64,000 nucleotides of DNA. It comes from Rouxiella badensis. Lineage in GTDB: Bacteria > Pseudomonadota > Gammaproteobacteria > Enterobacterales > Enterobacteriaceae. Below, in pieces: positions 25,028 through 35,440 of this stretch. Both the position numbers and the translations under genes were made by a program. The DNA is taken from assembly GCF_002093665.1 (NCBI RefSeq), contig NZ_MRWE01000009.1, forward strand, positions 66,400 through 130,399, in the 5' to 3' direction. Within the stretch, counting starts at the first letter, position 1; each line of letters starts with the position of its first letter. Below the pieces are notes generated by a model. That model was not told where the DNA came from and ran no database searches. It was given only the letters and a program-made list of their open reading frames with translations.

Positions 25028-25046
25028 ATAATCGGCCGCCGATTAT
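25028..25046 (-). terminator. Palindrome after yeiE
   Basis: ATAATCGGC-C-GCCGATTAT is a perfect palindrome 14 bases beyond the yeiE stop and upstream of lysP. It may terminate yeiE or act as a lysP operator. No T-run follows. Confidence 0.4.
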
Positions 25047-25059
25047 TAGCAAGACCGTG

Positions 25060-25932
25060 TTATACCAATTCTTTGCAATAGGTGAGGAAACGCGACAAGG
25101 CGTTAGAGATGTGTTTTTGTCGATGGTGAATAAGATAAAGCTTACGCACCAACGGCGGGAGAGGCAGCCTGATTTCGACCAGCGAGCCGCTGCTCAGCTG
25201 TTCAGAAATGACGCGGCGCGACAGACAACTAATGCCTATCCCGTGACGTACGGCGTGCTTGATGGCTTCGGAATTACCCAGCTCCATGACCAGATTGAAA
25301 TCCGGCAGCTGCGACAACAGCAGGTGATCCAATACTTCACGCGTGCCTGACCCACGTTCACGCAGGATCCACGGCGCGGCAGCAAGCATCTCCAGCGTCA
25401 CGTTTTTACCGGCCAGTGGATTATCCGGCGCGCCGAAGACCACCAGCTCGTCGTCGAGCCAGGACTGAGTAATCAGTTCCGGCATGCGGCACGGACCTTC
25501 AATAAGCCCGAGATCAACGCGAAAATCGGCTACCGCATTGATGACGTCGTCTGTATTACCGACGTTTAATTCAAGGGGAGTTTCAGGGAAGTCCAGCCGA
25601 TAACCGGCAATCATGGCAGGCAACATATAGTTGCCGATGGTGCTGCTGGCACCAATTTTGAGGGAACCGCTGTCGTGACTGAATAAACGTTCGATTTCAC
25701 TGGCCTGCTCGAGCAGCGCCAACGCTTTCGGATACAGCAAACGTCCGTGCTCGTTGATAACCAAACGCTTACCCACGCGGTCAAAAAGCTTCACTCCCAA
25801 CTGCCCTTCTATGTCCGCCAGCGCCGCACTGACCGCCGATTGTGATAAAGACAGAACAACAGAGGCCTGGGTGGTTGAGCCACTCTTAAGCACCTCGGAG
25901 AAAACTTCCAGTTGACGCAGTGTAATATGCAT
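25060..25932 (-). CDS. yeiE: LysR-type regulator YeiE
   Basis: This 290-residue LTTR starts '[52 protein letters not shown]' (in part), a textbook N-terminal HTH. The effector domain from about residue 90 includes '[20 protein letters not shown]'. It matches E. coli YeiE and keeps the lysP-yeiE-yeiH order. In enteric bacteria YeiE has been linked to sulfite stress and flagellar expression. Divergent yeiH is the usual neighbour, and the 269-base gap between them carries both promoters. Confidence 0.92.
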   Translation of the reverse strand: MHITLRQLEVFSEVLKSGSTTQASVVLSLSQSAVSAALADIEGQLGVKLFDRVGKRLVINEHGRLLYPKALALLEQASEIERLFSHDSGSLKIGASSTIGNYMLPAMIAGYRLDFPETPLELNVGNTDDVINAVADFRVDLGLIEGPCRMPELITQSWLDDELVVFGAPDNPLAGKNVTLEMLAAAPWILRERGSGTREVLDHLLLSQLPDFNLVMELGNSEAIKHAVRHGIGISCLSRRVISEQLSSGSLVEIRLPLPPLVRKLYLIHHRQKHISNALSRFLTYCKELV

Positions 25933-26201
25933 AGAGTCTCGTTATCTATTATCCGGCCTGCCCGCTGCCCGATAATTTGATTGATTCAAAAGTAAAAAGT
26001 GCTCAGCGTCGCATCTGCACCCCTTGGCCGAATCCGCTCCTCCCAATAAAGAGTATAGCTCCATCCGCACCGCCGTGTGCGACAGACCATTGTTATCATT
26101 CTATACCAGTTTTTCAGGTTGGTTATAGGATTATAATCAATTTCATATTTATGCCTGCACTGGATAAGCTTATGCCCAGGTCATCTATGCAGGATAAAAT
26201 T

Positions 26202-27323
26202 ATGAGCCACGTCTTACCCGAACATCATCGCCAACACCAGGCGCACGGCAATGCACAGCACAAATTCATGCTGCCTTATCCTTTTGGACGCGTTTTACCG
26301 GGTTTAGTTCTAACCGCAGCGATTACCGCCCTCGCATTGTGGTTAAGCCATTTTGATTTGCTCAACTCGCTCGGCCTCAGTGCCCTGACGTTGGCCATCG
26401 TTATTGGTATGTTGATAGGCAATACCGTTTATCCACTCGCCCGCCCACGCTGCGCCGAAGGCGTCAATCTGGCGAAGCAAAAGCTCCTGCGGCTCGGGAT
26501 AATCCTCTATGGATTTAAACTCACCTTTACCCAAATTGCCGACGTCGGCGCGTCCGGTGTCGTTATTGATTTGCTGACCCTCTCCAGCACCTTTTTACTC
26601 GCCTGCTGGCTGGGAAAACGGGTTTTTGGCCTGGACAACGACACCGCGATGCTGATTGGCGCGGGCAGCAGCATCTGCGGCGCAGCGGCGGTGATGGCAA
26701 CGGAGCCAGTGCTGAAGGCCGATGCGGACAAAGTGACAGTGGCGGTAGCGACGGTGGTGATTTTTGGCACCGCGGCAATTTTCCTCTACCCGTGGCTGTG
26801 GCAGCTCAACCTGCACTATCACTGGCTGGAGATAACCGCAAGCCGCTTCGGCATCTATACCGGCTCAACTATCCATGAAGTTGCGCAAGTAGTCGCAGCA
26901 GGTCACGGGGTTTCCCCCGACGCAGAAAACGCGGCAGTAATCGCCAAAATGCTCCGTGTCATGATGCTCGCGCCTTTCCTGCTGCTCGTCAGCCTGTGGA
27001 AGAGTCGTCGCCAGCCGCAAACGGCCGCGGCTACCGAGGGGAAAAGTCTGTGGTCCGCCATCACACTACCGTGGTTTGCGCTGTGGTTTATTGGCGTGGC
27101 AGCCTTCAACACTTTCGGCCTGCTGCCGCAGAGCTGGGTGCATTTTCTGCTGACGCTGGACACGATTCTGCTGGCAATGGCGATGGCAGCGCTGGGGTTA
27201 ACGACTCATTTCAGCGCGCTGCGTCAGGCCGGAGTCAAACCCCTAATGATGGCGGCTGTGCTGTTTATTTGGCTAATCGTTGGCGGGGCAGGCATCAACC
27301 TGTTGGTACAACACCTGCTCTAA
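26202..27323 (+). CDS. yeiH: YeiH/YadS-type inner membrane protein, putative sulfate-exporter family
   Basis: This 373-residue protein has about ten helices and the family blocks 'GIILYGFKLTFTQIADVGASG', 'GAGSSICGAAAVMATEPVLKADADKVTVAVATVVIFGT' (in part) and 'GSTIHEVAQVVAAGH'. It belongs to the UPF0324 (Cons_hypoth698) family; the transport substrate is not established. I chose ATG 26202 because AGGAT lies eight bases upstream and the length is close to the 349 of E. coli. The in-frame sequence farther upstream shows no similarity. Confidence 0.88.
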   Translation: MSHVLPEHHRQHQAHGNAQHKFMLPYPFGRVLPGLVLTAAITALALWLSHFDLLNSLGLSALTLAIVIGMLIGNTVYPLARPRCAEGVNLAKQKLLRLGIILYGFKLTFTQIADVGASGVVIDLLTLSSTFLLACWLGKRVFGLDNDTAMLIGAGSSICGAAAVMATEPVLKADADKVTVAVATVVIFGTAAIFLYPWLWQLNLHYHWLEITASRFGIYTGSTIHEVAQVVAAGHGVSPDAENAAVIAKMLRVMMLAPFLLLVSLWKSRRQPQTAAATEGKSLWSAITLPWFALWFIGVAAFNTFGLLPQSWVHFLLTLDTILLAMAMAALGLTTHFSALRQAGVKPLMMAAVLFIWLIVGGAGINLLVQHLL

Positions 27324-27433
27324 TGAATAAAAAGCGGGCATTTTCGCAAGACTTTTAACATTTATTGCCTGCCCCCCTGTGCATAAAGCGGTTATCATTC
27401 AGAACAACAGGACATAACTAAACAGGGGGTAAC

Positions 27434-28300
27434 ATGAAATTTGTAGGGGCACACGTTAGTGCAGCAGGCGGAGTCGATCAGGCAGTCTTGCGGGCACATG
27501 AGCTGGAAGCGACTGCATTTGCGCTGTTTACCAAAAATCAACGGCAATGGCGCGCGGCTCCCCTGGCTGAAGATGTTATTGAACGCTTTAAGGCAGCCTG
27601 CCAAAAGTACAATTACAGCAGCAACCAAATTCTCCCGCACGACAGCTATCTGATTAACCTGGGCCATCCGGTGACGGAAGCGCTCGAGAAATCCCGCGAA
27701 GCCTTCATCGATGAACTCCAGCGTTGCGAACAGCTGGGACTGTCATTGCTGAACTTCCATCCTGGCAGCCATCTGATGCAGATTGATGAAGACAAGTGCC
27801 TTGCCACCATCGCCGAGTCTATCAATATTGCTTTGGACAAAACCGAAGGCGTGACGGCAGTTATCGAAAACACCGCCGGTCAGGGCAGCAACCTCGGCTT
27901 CCGTTTCGAGCATCTGGCGAAAATTATTGCCGGCGTTGAAGACAAAAGCCGCGTTGGGGTATGCATCGACACCTGCCACGCTTTTGCTGCCGGTTATGAC
28001 CTGCGCACCCGCGAGGCCTGCGAGCATACCTTTAAAAACTTCGCCGACGTGGTCGGGTTCAAATACCTGCGCGGCATGCACCTGAACGACGCCAAAAGCG
28101 AGTTCAACAGCCGGGTTGACCGCCACCACAGCCTCGGCGAAGGCAATATCGGCAAGACCGCCTTCAGCTATATCATGCGTGACTCGCGTTTCGACAACAT
28201 TCCAATGATCCTCGAAACCGTCGACCCGGAAATTTGGGCCACCGAAATTGCCTGGCTCAAAGCAGAACAGACAGCCGAAGACGACGAAGCCGCCGCCTAA
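27434..28300 (+). CDS. nfo: Endonuclease IV
   Basis: This 288-residue AP endonuclease has the TIM-barrel signature blocks '[11 protein letters not shown]', 'NFHPGSH', '[13 protein letters not shown]', '[15 protein letters not shown]' and '[25 protein letters not shown]', which carry the three-zinc site. It incises DNA at abasic sites and at oxidised bases. Length and order match E. coli. The acidic tail 'TAEDDEAAA' is slightly longer than usual. ATG 27434 follows GGGGGT. Confidence 0.97.
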   Translation: MKFVGAHVSAAGGVDQAVLRAHELEATAFALFTKNQRQWRAAPLAEDVIERFKAACQKYNYSSNQILPHDSYLINLGHPVTEALEKSREAFIDELQRCEQLGLSLLNFHPGSHLMQIDEDKCLATIAESINIALDKTEGVTAVIENTAGQGSNLGFRFEHLAKIIAGVEDKSRVGVCIDTCHAFAAGYDLRTREACEHTFKNFADVVGFKYLRGMHLNDAKSEFNSRVDRHHSLGEGNIGKTAFSYIMRDSRFDNIPMILETVDPEIWATEIAWLKAEQTAEDDEAAA

Positions 28301-28304
28301 TTCT

Positions 28305-28328
28305 TCTGCCGATCTTCGGCAAGTTTTT
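28305..28328 (+). terminator. Terminator of nfo
   Basis: TGCCGA-TCT-TCGGCA forms a 6-bp stem followed by AGTTTTT, starting a few bases after the nfo stop. Beyond it, 28391-28412 holds another small stem (GCCCAAC/GTTGGGC). Confidence 0.65.
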
Positions 28329-28499
28329 CGGCCAGCCTGCGCGTCAACTCGGCCGCAGGCAGTGCTCGGCAAAGTAGCGCACCCTGTCGGGCCCAACGGG
28401 GCCCAGTTGGGCAAGTAGCCGTATACGCCCTTCTCTTTTGCCGCCGAGTGCAGAAAAAAAGTCTTCAGGTTTAATGTCGTCCTTTCGATATAATCAGCG

Positions 28500-29255
28500 T
28501 CACGACACGCCCTGTCTCAGGATACGACGATTGGCTCGAAGAAGGGTTGCCAATATCCCCCCCACGGCAATCAGCACAATAAAACCACCTACCGCGGCCA
28601 TCGAGTTGAAACCAAACTGTTTGTAGAGCAACAACCCCGATATACCGCCAATAAGAAAAGACATTATAGTCACCGCATGGGTAATAAACTGGCTGCGCTG
28701 TGCCTTGATTTGTTTCGAAGGGTCGCGGCGCATCAGCGTAGCTATTACCGCGCCCAGGGCGATGCCGGCATCGGTCAGGGTTCCGGTAATATGCGTCGAA
28801 CGCACGCGCCCGTTGGAGAGCTGGGTTGAGGTGGAATTATGGATCCCCATCAGGAAGCTCAGAAAAACGATAATTTCGTGATTGTTCTTCGACGAGAAAA
28901 ATAATATTTCAAACAACGAGGTCAAAATTAACATAACGCCCTCGATTAGAAGAATTATGCTGAATATTGTGCGGATATTGTTCTTTATTCCGCCGATCGC
29001 AATCAGCCGAGAAAGCATTGCGCCAATCACGAAGGCGCCAATAATAGCCGACAGAAACAGTACGTCGCTTAAATCAGTATTCGATACTTCTGAAGAAAGT
29101 TGAGAGGTATTTCCAGACATATGCGAGGGAAAAAAACCGAATGCGCCCAATGCCATGGCATTGAGAATACCGGCCGTCGTTGCCAGCAAAAGAGCCAGAT
29201 GACGGTCTTCGGTGTGCGTCCTGCCACCCTTTCGTTTTATCAACATATTCAACAT
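28500..29255 (-). CDS. DUF1275 (YoaK-family) membrane protein
   Basis: This 251-residue protein has six predicted helices. It carries the DUF1275 marks 'GILNAMALGAFGFFPSHMSGNTSQLS' (in part) and 'HNSTSTQLSNGRVRSTHITGTLTDAG', the second being a characteristic internal repeat of the first. The function of the family is unknown. It sits between nfo and fruA, where E. coli has yeiI and the pseudouridine genes, so it marks a variable site. Base composition is A/T-richer than nfo. Alternative start at the fourth codon. Confidence 0.8.
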   Translation of the reverse strand: MLNMLIKRKGGRTHTEDRHLALLLATTAGILNAMALGAFGFFPSHMSGNTSQLSSEVSNTDLSDVLFLSAIIGAFVIGAMLSRLIAIGGIKNNIRTIFSIILLIEGVMLILTSLFEILFFSSKNNHEIIVFLSFLMGIHNSTSTQLSNGRVRSTHITGTLTDAGIALGAVIATLMRRDPSKQIKAQRSQFITHAVTIMSFLIGGISGLLLYKQFGFNSMAAVGGFIVLIAVGGILATLLRANRRILRQGVS

Positions 29256-29503
29256 GATGGCAACCTCGTTTAACTGTTATTTAATCAGTATATATAACCA
29301 AATACCTCAAATAGCCTATTTATTAAAAGTATTGTAAATATTTGTCTTTATTACGGCGAAGCAAAATTCACCTCATGACAAAAACAGCAATAGGACGATT
29401 ATTATCGTTAAGGGGAAAAATATTAAGTTATAAAATTTCAATAACTAGGAGGATATTTATCCATAAATAGATGACATCATCCTGCTACTCATAAAAATAG
29501 CGG
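29256..29503. other. AT-rich intergenic region, DUF1275 to fruA
   Basis: The sequence from the DUF1275 start to the fru terminator is strongly A/T-rich and shows no gene. It should hold the leftward promoter of the DUF1275 gene. An AGGAGG at about 29447 has no start codon at a usable distance. Confidence 0.5.
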
Positions 29504-29536
29504 CAAAAAAAAGCGCTGCCCGAGAGCAGCGCTTAT
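29504..29536 (-). terminator. Rho-independent terminator of the fru operon
   Basis: AAGCGCTGC (29511-29519) pairs with GCAGCGCTT (29526-29534); on the minus strand a run of T residues follows. It lies about 22 bases beyond the fruA stop. Confidence 0.9.
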
Positions 29537-29556
29537 CATTATAAACGTTTGAAAGC

Positions 29557-31263
29557 TTAGCTGTTTGCAACGACTTTCGCGGCAATCGCAGCATCAGAAC
29601 GTTTAAGGATGGCGTAGGCCACACCCGCCAGCACGGTACCGGCCAGAATGGCCACCAGGTACAGCAGAACCGGTGTGATAGCGCCAGGGATGAGCAGCAC
29701 GAACAGACCACCGTGCGGTGCCATCAATTTTGCACCGAAGGCCATCGACAGTGCCCCCGTCAGCGCTCCCCCAGCGATACAGCAAGGCAGAACGCGCATC
29801 GGGTCACGAGCAGCGAAAGGAATTGCCCCTTCAGAGATGAAGCACAGGCCCAGCACCAGCGCCGCCTTACCGCCCTCGCGCTCACCCTGTTCGAACTTAT
29901 GACGCGCCAGCAAGGTCGCCAGACCCATCGCCAGCGGTGGCACCATACCTGCCGCCATAATGGCCGCCATTGGGGCATAGACCGAGGAACTCAGCAGAGC
30001 GACACCAAACGCATAGGCCGCTTTGTTAACTGGCCCACCCATGTCGGTACACATCATCGCGCCGAGGATTGCGCCCAACAGGACCGCATTGGCGGTGCCC
30101 AGAGACTGCAACCATGCAGTCAGACCCGCCATGATTTTCGCGACCGGCGTACCCACCACGTAGATCATGATTAGACCGGTTATCAGGCTCGCCACCAGCG
30201 GAATGATCAGTATCGGCTTAAGCGCTTCCATACTCTGCGGCAGACGCAGCTTGTTGCTGATAAATTTCGCCACATAACCCGCGAGGAAACCGGCAATGAT
30301 ACCGCCGATGAACCCTGCACCCGTGCTCACCGCCAACATACCGCCGATAAGACCCGGAGTCAGACCCGGACGGTCAGCAATCGAGAAAGCGATAAAACCT
30401 GCCAGAACCGGCACCATCAGCGCGAAGGCCGATGCACCACCAATCTGCATGAGCGCAGCGGCCAGCGTGCCTTTAACTTCAAAGGCCTTGATACCAAAGA
30501 TGAATGACAGAGCGATACACAGCCCTCCCGCCACCACCATCGGCAGCATGTAGGACACACCGGTCAACAAGTGACGATACGGACCGCTGCCAGTCTCTTT
30601 TTTCTTGCCGGAAGACGCCTGCCCCTGCTTCTTAGGCTCAAACAGCTCGGCTTCGACCAGTGCCTTGTCTAATTCCTGCTTGGTCTTTTTCAGCGCCAGG
30701 CCGGTCGAGGTACGGTACATCTGCTTACCGGCGAACTTCTCGAGGTCAACCTCGATGTCGGCGGCAACGATAACCAAGTCTGCGGCGGCAACTTCTTCAG
30801 GGGTGATGGCATTACCGGCACCGACGGAGCCGCGCGTTTCAACCTTCACCCACCAGCCACGTTTTTTCGCTTCACTTTCAATGGCTTCGGCCGCCATAAA
30901 GGTGTGCGCCACGCCGGTCGGGCAAGCGGTCACCGCGACGATACGTTTAGGACCGGCAGCAGCAGGTGCCGCAGAGGCCGCGGTTTGCACCGGCGCATGA
31001 TAGGCTTTAGCTTCGGTGGAAGCGCGCTGCACGAAGGCATCCGGCTCACGCACCGCATCGGCCAGCGATCCCAGATACAGATTCTTACCGTTCAGTCCGG
31101 CTTCTGCTGGCACGGCATCGCCCACGGCGAGAACCCATTCGGCTTCAGCGGCGCGAGTGACAAGCTGATGCCCTGACTTTTGCACGGCGGCAGCAAGCAT
31201 ATTTTTTGCAATCTGCGCACTTGCCTGTCCAATCTCTTTGTCTACTATCAGCAGCGTTTTCAT
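29557..31263 (-). CDS. fruA: PTS fructose-specific EIIBC component
   Basis: This 568-residue protein has a degenerate N-terminal EIIB' domain (1-~95), a functional EIIB domain (~105-205) with phosphocysteine C114 in VTACPTGVAHTF, and a membrane EIIC domain from ~225 ('GPYRHLLTGVSYMLPMVVAGG'). It imports fructose and phosphorylates it to fructose 1-phosphate. Last gene of fruBKA, 16 bases after fruK. The start follows AGGAGAG. Confidence 0.96.
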   Translation of the reverse strand: MKTLLIVDKEIGQASAQIAKNMLAAAVQKSGHQLVTRAAEAEWVLAVGDAVPAEAGLNGKNLYLGSLADAVREPDAFVQRASTEAKAYHAPVQTAASAAPAAAGPKRIVAVTACPTGVAHTFMAAEAIESEAKKRGWWVKVETRGSVGAGNAITPEEVAAADLVIVAADIEVDLEKFAGKQMYRTSTGLALKKTKQELDKALVEAELFEPKKQGQASSGKKKETGSGPYRHLLTGVSYMLPMVVAGGLCIALSFIFGIKAFEVKGTLAAALMQIGGASAFALMVPVLAGFIAFSIADRPGLTPGLIGGMLAVSTGAGFIGGIIAGFLAGYVAKFISNKLRLPQSMEALKPILIIPLVASLITGLIMIYVVGTPVAKIMAGLTAWLQSLGTANAVLLGAILGAMMCTDMGGPVNKAAYAFGVALLSSSVYAPMAAIMAAGMVPPLAMGLATLLARHKFEQGEREGGKAALVLGLCFISEGAIPFAARDPMRVLPCCIAGGALTGALSMAFGAKLMAPHGGLFVLLIPGAITPVLLYLVAILAGTVLAGVAYAILKRSDAAIAAKVVANS

Positions 31264-31279
31264 TCTTTCTCTCCTGCTG

Positions 31280-32218
31280 TCAATTAAAAGGTTTCAGATC
31301 AACACGTGCCATCATCGCCGCCAACTGTGGACGGGAGCTGACACCAACATTGCTTTGGCTAACGGCCAACGCCGCGACGGCAGTAGCCAGACGCAGGGTA
31401 TGTTCGCTGGACTCACGCATCAGTAGGCCGTAAATCAGTCCACCGACCATTGAGTCACCGGCCCCTACGGTACTAACGACTTCGCAGGAAGGCGGTTTGG
31501 CAATCCATGCACCCGAGGCGTTGACCCACAGCGCGCCTTCTGCGCCAAGGGAGATAACAACGTGAGCGATACCCTGATCGCGCAGCGCGTGAGCGGCTTC
31601 GACCACGTCGCTTAAGTCGTTGAGCTTGCGGCCAGCCCAGATTTCTAGCTCGCGGCGGTTAGGCTTAACCAGCCAAGGGGCCGCCTTCAGTCCGGCGACC
31701 AGCGCTTCACGACTGCTGTCGAAAATAATGCACGGGCACTGGGTGCGCAGACGAGCCATCCAGTCGGTGAACGCCTGCGGGTCGACACCCGCAGGCAGGC
31801 TGCCGCACACGGCGACCATGTCGAACTGCCCCAGCCAGCTCAGTGAGTCGTTAACAAAACGCTCCCAGTCCTGTGGCGTAACCTCGAAGCCCGAGAAGTT
31901 AAAGTCGGTCACTTCGGAGTCTTTTTCGGTCAGTTTGACGTTAATACGCGTGCGGCCTTCGACCACCTGAAAACGGTTGGCGATGCCCAGGCTGCTAAAC
32001 AGATGCTGAAAACCGTCCTGATTCTCTTTACCCAGGAACCCGCCTACGGTGACGTCGATCCCTAAGTCTTTCAAAACTTTGGCAACGTTGATGCCCTTAC
32101 CCGCAGCGTGCAGGCCGGCGGTCTGCACCAGATTGACTTCACCGCGTTCTATTTCAGGGGTGTAACCCACCAGATCGTAGGCCGGATTTAAGGTAATAGT
32201 TGCTACGCGACGGCTCAT
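31280..32218 (-). CDS. fruK: 1-phosphofructokinase
   Basis: This 312-residue PfkB-family kinase has the N-terminal 'TLNPAYDL' and '[16 protein letters not shown]' blocks. The C-terminal '[12 protein letters not shown]' carries the catalytic aspartate and anion hole. It converts fructose 1-phosphate to fructose 1,6-bisphosphate. It overlaps fruB by four bases (ATGA), indicating coupling. Confidence 0.96.
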   Translation of the reverse strand: MSRRVATITLNPAYDLVGYTPEIERGEVNLVQTAGLHAAGKGINVAKVLKDLGIDVTVGGFLGKENQDGFQHLFSSLGIANRFQVVEGRTRINVKLTEKDSEVTDFNFSGFEVTPQDWERFVNDSLSWLGQFDMVAVCGSLPAGVDPQAFTDWMARLRTQCPCIIFDSSREALVAGLKAAPWLVKPNRRELEIWAGRKLNDLSDVVEAAHALRDQGIAHVVISLGAEGALWVNASGAWIAKPPSCEVVSTVGAGDSMVGGLIYGLLMRESSEHTLRLATAVAALAVSQSNVGVSSRPQLAAMMARVDLKPFN

Positions 32219-33345
32219 GCGCCCTCCCCAAGACCTTCGGAAATCGCTTCACCGATGGATTTCAATGCCACTTCGGCGTCTTCACCGCTGGCGGTAAAGC
32301 GCAGGTGGTGCCCTTTTTTAACGCCCAGAGCAACGACCTTCATCAGGCTGCGACCATTGGCAGGTTTGCCGCTACCGTCGAGGTTGGTGACGGTAATCTC
32401 GCTGTTAAATTTCTTGATGCAGTTGACCAGCGCCGTCCCCGGACGCGCGTGCAGTCCGTGTTCGTTGCGGATAACGTATTCGGCAGTCAACACCTGGCTC
32501 TGCTCTTCCACTTCGCTGGTCAGCAGCGCCAGCACGCCCACGGCATCGGCCTCTAACAGGCGCTCGGCCTTACCGGCTCGAAGCAGATCGCCCAGGTAGT
32601 TCAGCAAATCTAAAGGCTTGTCGTCGGCGACGGCCAGCGTCAGCAGCAGGGCCACCTTTTCGCCGTCGCTTTCAAATGCTGTAGCAGGACGGCTCACCGC
32701 CGCAGCACTGCCGAGGTTGCCGACAACGCTGTCACTCAGCCAGATGCCCTGTCCGAGATTCAGCGGCTTACGGCTGATAACGTCGCTGACGAAAGAGGTG
32801 TCAACCGCGCCAATTTGCTGAAGACGTCCTGCGTTCAGCGCCTGCAGCGTGATAAGGCTGTCGGCGGCAACGTCTACGGCAATAAGTTGAGTATCGAAAC
32901 GGAATTCGGCCGCGGTTTTTTCGCCCATCAGCAGGCTACGCAGCTCTTCGGCGGAGTCGGTTTTTGCCATTTGCTCGGCGACACTGTCATCGCTGAGCAC
33001 GTGGGTCAGCTGACGCAGCAAGGCAAGGTGTTCGTCAGAACGGGCGGCGATACCGATGACCACAAACGCCTTCTGTCCTTCGCCCCACTCAATCCCCTGA
33101 GGGAACTGGAACACCTGTACGCCGGTGTTCTGGACCAGGTCGCGCGTGTCGGTCGTTCCATGAGGAATGGCGATACCGTTACCCAAATAGGTTGAAGTTT
33201 GCAGCTCTCGGGCCAACATTCCGTCAACGTAACCTTCGCTAACGCGACCCGCGGCGGTGAGCGCAGCGGCAACCTGACGGATAGCGTCTTCTTTTGTGCC
33301 TGCGGCAGCGCCCAGGTGGATGTCTTGCTGTGACAACTGGAACAT
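32215..33345 (-). CDS. fruB: Fructose PTS diphosphoryl transfer protein (EIIA-HPr)
   Basis: This 376-residue fusion has an EIIA domain at 1-~145 with phosphohistidine H62 (GIAIPHGTT), a middle linker domain (~150-280), and a C-terminal HPr (FPr) domain with H299 in GLHARPG. It relays phosphate from enzyme I to FruA. First gene of the operon; ATG 33345 follows AGGAGAGGAG. Two Cra sites lie just upstream. Confidence 0.96.
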   Translation of the reverse strand: MFQLSQQDIHLGAAAGTKEDAIRQVAAALTAAGRVSEGYVDGMLARELQTSTYLGNGIAIPHGTTDTRDLVQNTGVQVFQFPQGIEWGEGQKAFVVIGIAARSDEHLALLRQLTHVLSDDSVAEQMAKTDSAEELRSLLMGEKTAAEFRFDTQLIAVDVAADSLITLQALNAGRLQQIGAVDTSFVSDVISRKPLNLGQGIWLSDSVVGNLGSAAAVSRPATAFESDGEKVALLLTLAVADDKPLDLLNYLGDLLRAGKAERLLEADAVGVLALLTSEVEEQSQVLTAEYVIRNEHGLHARPGTALVNCIKKFNSEITVTNLDGSGKPANGRSLMKVVALGVKKGHHLRFTASGEDAEVALKSIGEAISEGLGEGA

Positions 33346-33366
33346 AATTCTCCTCTCCTGCCGAAA

Positions 33367-33381
33367 TTGAATCGTTTCAGC
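33367..33381 (-). promoter_or_regulatory. Cra (FruR) operator, fruB-proximal
   Basis: Read on the minus strand, GCTGAAACGATTCAA matches the Cra consensus GCTGAAACGTTTCA with one central change. It lies 22 bases before the fruB start. Confidence 0.85.
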
Positions 33382-33432
33382 TTTATTGAGAAAAAAGGAG
33401 CGCTGGCAGGTTATTTTGACTAACCGGACAAC

Positions 33433-33447
33433 GCTGAAACGTTTCGT
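33433..33447 (+). promoter_or_regulatory. Cra (FruR) operator, fruB-distal
   Basis: GCTGAAACGTTTCGT contains the full Cra core. With the site 66 bases away it repeats the two-operator arrangement known for the E. coli fru operon. Confidence 0.9.
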
Positions 33448-33776
33448 GCAGTCTCATTCTGCGGCGCTTATTTTGCAAGCATTACGCGTTTTGGCGTTGC
33501 ATTTTTATGATGCTACGCACAATTTTCCTTTTTTAAGTTTTAAATTCTTTAGCGACGCATCGAAAAGCTGAAGTATAGCTGACCTCTATGCCTCAGGGTG
33601 CTGAAGCTTGCTGGCATTAAAGACAACGTGGCGGCTTTTTAGCATCCTGTGCTGGTTAGCCGACGCGGCCTCTTATTTGCTGATTAAAAGCCGTGTCTAT
33701 TGTAAAAAACAGGCGTAAAATCCGCGCGATTCGCCTTATCCCCTTCCTTATTATTGTTTTGGTGCAAACCTAAAAA

Positions 33777-34961
33777 ATGACAGTTTCAACCACTACCGCG
33801 CGTCGTCTCCGCCTGCCGGACATGACCTCCAGCGCGTTCCTGATTATTGCCTTTCTGACCGGTATCGCCGGTGCACTGCAAACCCCGACGCTGAGCCTGT
33901 TTCTGACCACCGAGGTCAAGGTTTCGCCGTTTATGGTTGGGCTATTTTTTACCGGTAGTGCGGTGATGGGGATTTTCGTCAGTCAGTTTCTCGGCGGCTG
34001 GTCGGATAAAAAAGGCGATCGCAAAACGCTAATTCTGTTCTGCTGCCTGCTTGGCGCACTGGGCTGCGTACTGTTTGCCTTCAACCGCAGCTACTTCATT
34101 CTGCTGCTGGTGGGCGTACTGCTGACCAGTTTTGGTTCCACCGCCAACCCGCAGATGTTTGCGCTTGCCCGCGAGCACGCCGACAAAACCGGGCGTGAAG
34201 CGGTGATGTTCAGCTCGATTCTCCGTGCGCAGGTTTCCCTCGCCTGGGTCGTGGGGCCTCCGCTGGCGTTTGCGCTGGCGCTGGGCTTCGGGTTCACCTT
34301 TATGTATTGCGCCGCCGCGGTGGCCTTTATTCTGTGCGGGATCATGGTCCGAGCGTTCCTGCCCTCAATGCCGAAAGCGATGCTGACTACCGCCGGTCCA
34401 CTTGAGGCACCGCGCAACAACCGTCGCGATACGCTGATGCTGTTTATCGCCTGCTCGCTGATGTGGGCGGCCAACAGTATTTATCTGATCAATATGCCGC
34501 TGTACGTGGTGAAAGAGCTGCATCTGTCTTCAAAACTCGCCGGTATGCTGATGGGCATCGCCGCATGCCTCGAGATCCCAACCATGTTGGTTGCCGGTTA
34601 TCTCGCCAGACAGCTGGGTAAGCGTTTGTTGATGCGCTTTGCGGTAATCTGCGGCGTACTGTTTTACGGCAGCCTGATGTTCTTCACCGGTCCCGCCACG
34701 CTGATTGCCATCCAGCTGCTCAATGCGCTGTTTATCGGGATTTTGGCCGGTATCGGCATGCTTTACTTCCAGGATTTGATGCCGGGACAGGCGGGTGCAG
34801 CTACCACGCTGTTCACCAACTCGACGCGTGCGGGCTGGATCCTGGCCGGGTCGCTGGCGGGATTAGTGGCGCAGTTCGCCAGCTATTACGCGGTGTTTTA
34901 CGCGGCGCTGGCAATGGTGGTGGTGTCGGTCTTCTGCATCTGGCGGGTCAGGGAAGCCTGA
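33777..34961 (+). CDS. setB: Sugar efflux transporter SetB
   Basis: This 394-residue MFS protein with 12 helices closely matches E. coli SetB ('LTGIAGALQTPTLSLFLT', 'FGSTANPQMFALAREHADKTGREAVMFSS', 'LLNALFIGILAGIGMLYFQDLMPGQAGAATTL', quoted in part). It exports lactose, glucose and related glycosides in E. coli, and SetB has also been tied to chromosome segregation. Divergent from fruB as in E. coli. The Shine-Dalgarno is weak. Confidence 0.93.
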   Translation: MTVSTTTARRLRLPDMTSSAFLIIAFLTGIAGALQTPTLSLFLTTEVKVSPFMVGLFFTGSAVMGIFVSQFLGGWSDKKGDRKTLILFCCLLGALGCVLFAFNRSYFILLLVGVLLTSFGSTANPQMFALAREHADKTGREAVMFSSILRAQVSLAWVVGPPLAFALALGFGFTFMYCAAAVAFILCGIMVRAFLPSMPKAMLTTAGPLEAPRNNRRDTLMLFIACSLMWAANSIYLINMPLYVVKELHLSSKLAGMLMGIAACLEIPTMLVAGYLARQLGKRLLMRFAVICGVLFYGSLMFFTGPATLIAIQLLNALFIGILAGIGMLYFQDLMPGQAGAATTLFTNSTRAGWILAGSLAGLVAQFASYYAVFYAALAMVVVSVFCIWRVREA

Positions 34962-34967
34962 CGGCCA

Positions 34968-35222
34968 TTAAGGCGCGGTGTCGAGCTCGAGCTGTAGCAG
35001 ATACGTGAAGGCGTCGTCGCGATGGGTAAAACACATGTCGCGACGTGCCTGTAATGCCCCACAAACCTTGGGCCGCAGCGGTGAAGTAAAAATCTTGCAG
35101 CGCATCGTTTCATCGAGCTGAACGCAGCGCGTATTGGCGGGTTTACCGTTAGGCATGCCTGGGATCGGGCTGGAAATTGACGGCGCGATACAGCAAGCGC
35201 CGCAGTCTGAACGACAGTCCAT
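34968..35222 (-). CDS. yeiW: YeiW, small cysteine-rich YkgJ-family protein
   Basis: This 84-residue protein matches the YkgJ/UPF0153 zinc- or iron-chelating family. The cluster 'CRSDCGACC' at the N-terminus, C33 and the later 'CKIF' and 'VCGAL' cysteines define the metal site, with '[13 protein letters not shown]' the family signature. The function is unknown. Same position as in E. coli, convergent with setB and divergent from yeiP. Confidence 0.88.
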   Translation of the reverse strand: MDCRSDCGACCIAPSISSPIPGMPNGKPANTRCVQLDETMRCKIFTSPLRPKVCGALQARRDMCFTHRDDAFTYLLQLELDTAP

Positions 35223-35440
35223 CGGTAGCTCTCCTCTGGGCTGCAGATTGAATGCGATGTAGGTTGAAACCTAATATCGGCAGACAATAACAGCACGGTG
35301 AAATTCCCACCACATAAATCGTCAAAAACCCCTTCAGGCGGCCATTTCATCACTCTTTTTGAGCTACCTACTTGCCTGAAATCACGCGCACGAGTAACGT
35401 GTCGCCCATTATCCAAACTTTTTGCAAACAGGTTATTTTT

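Larger units (their letters stand above)
33346..33776. other. Divergent fruB-setB promoter region
   Basis: This 431-base gap holds two Cra sites and the fruB promoter. The part nearer setB shows no gene or clear operator. Confidence 0.6.

Noticed and set aside
24929-25059. Lysine riboswitch upstream of lysP
   Set aside because: The gap is only about 130 bases and lacks the conserved lysine-box pattern; E. coli lysP is also not riboswitch-controlled.
29440-29490. A short leader peptide after the strong AGGAGG at about 29447
   Set aside because: The next ATG is about 18 bases away and opens only seven codons; there is no nearer start codon.
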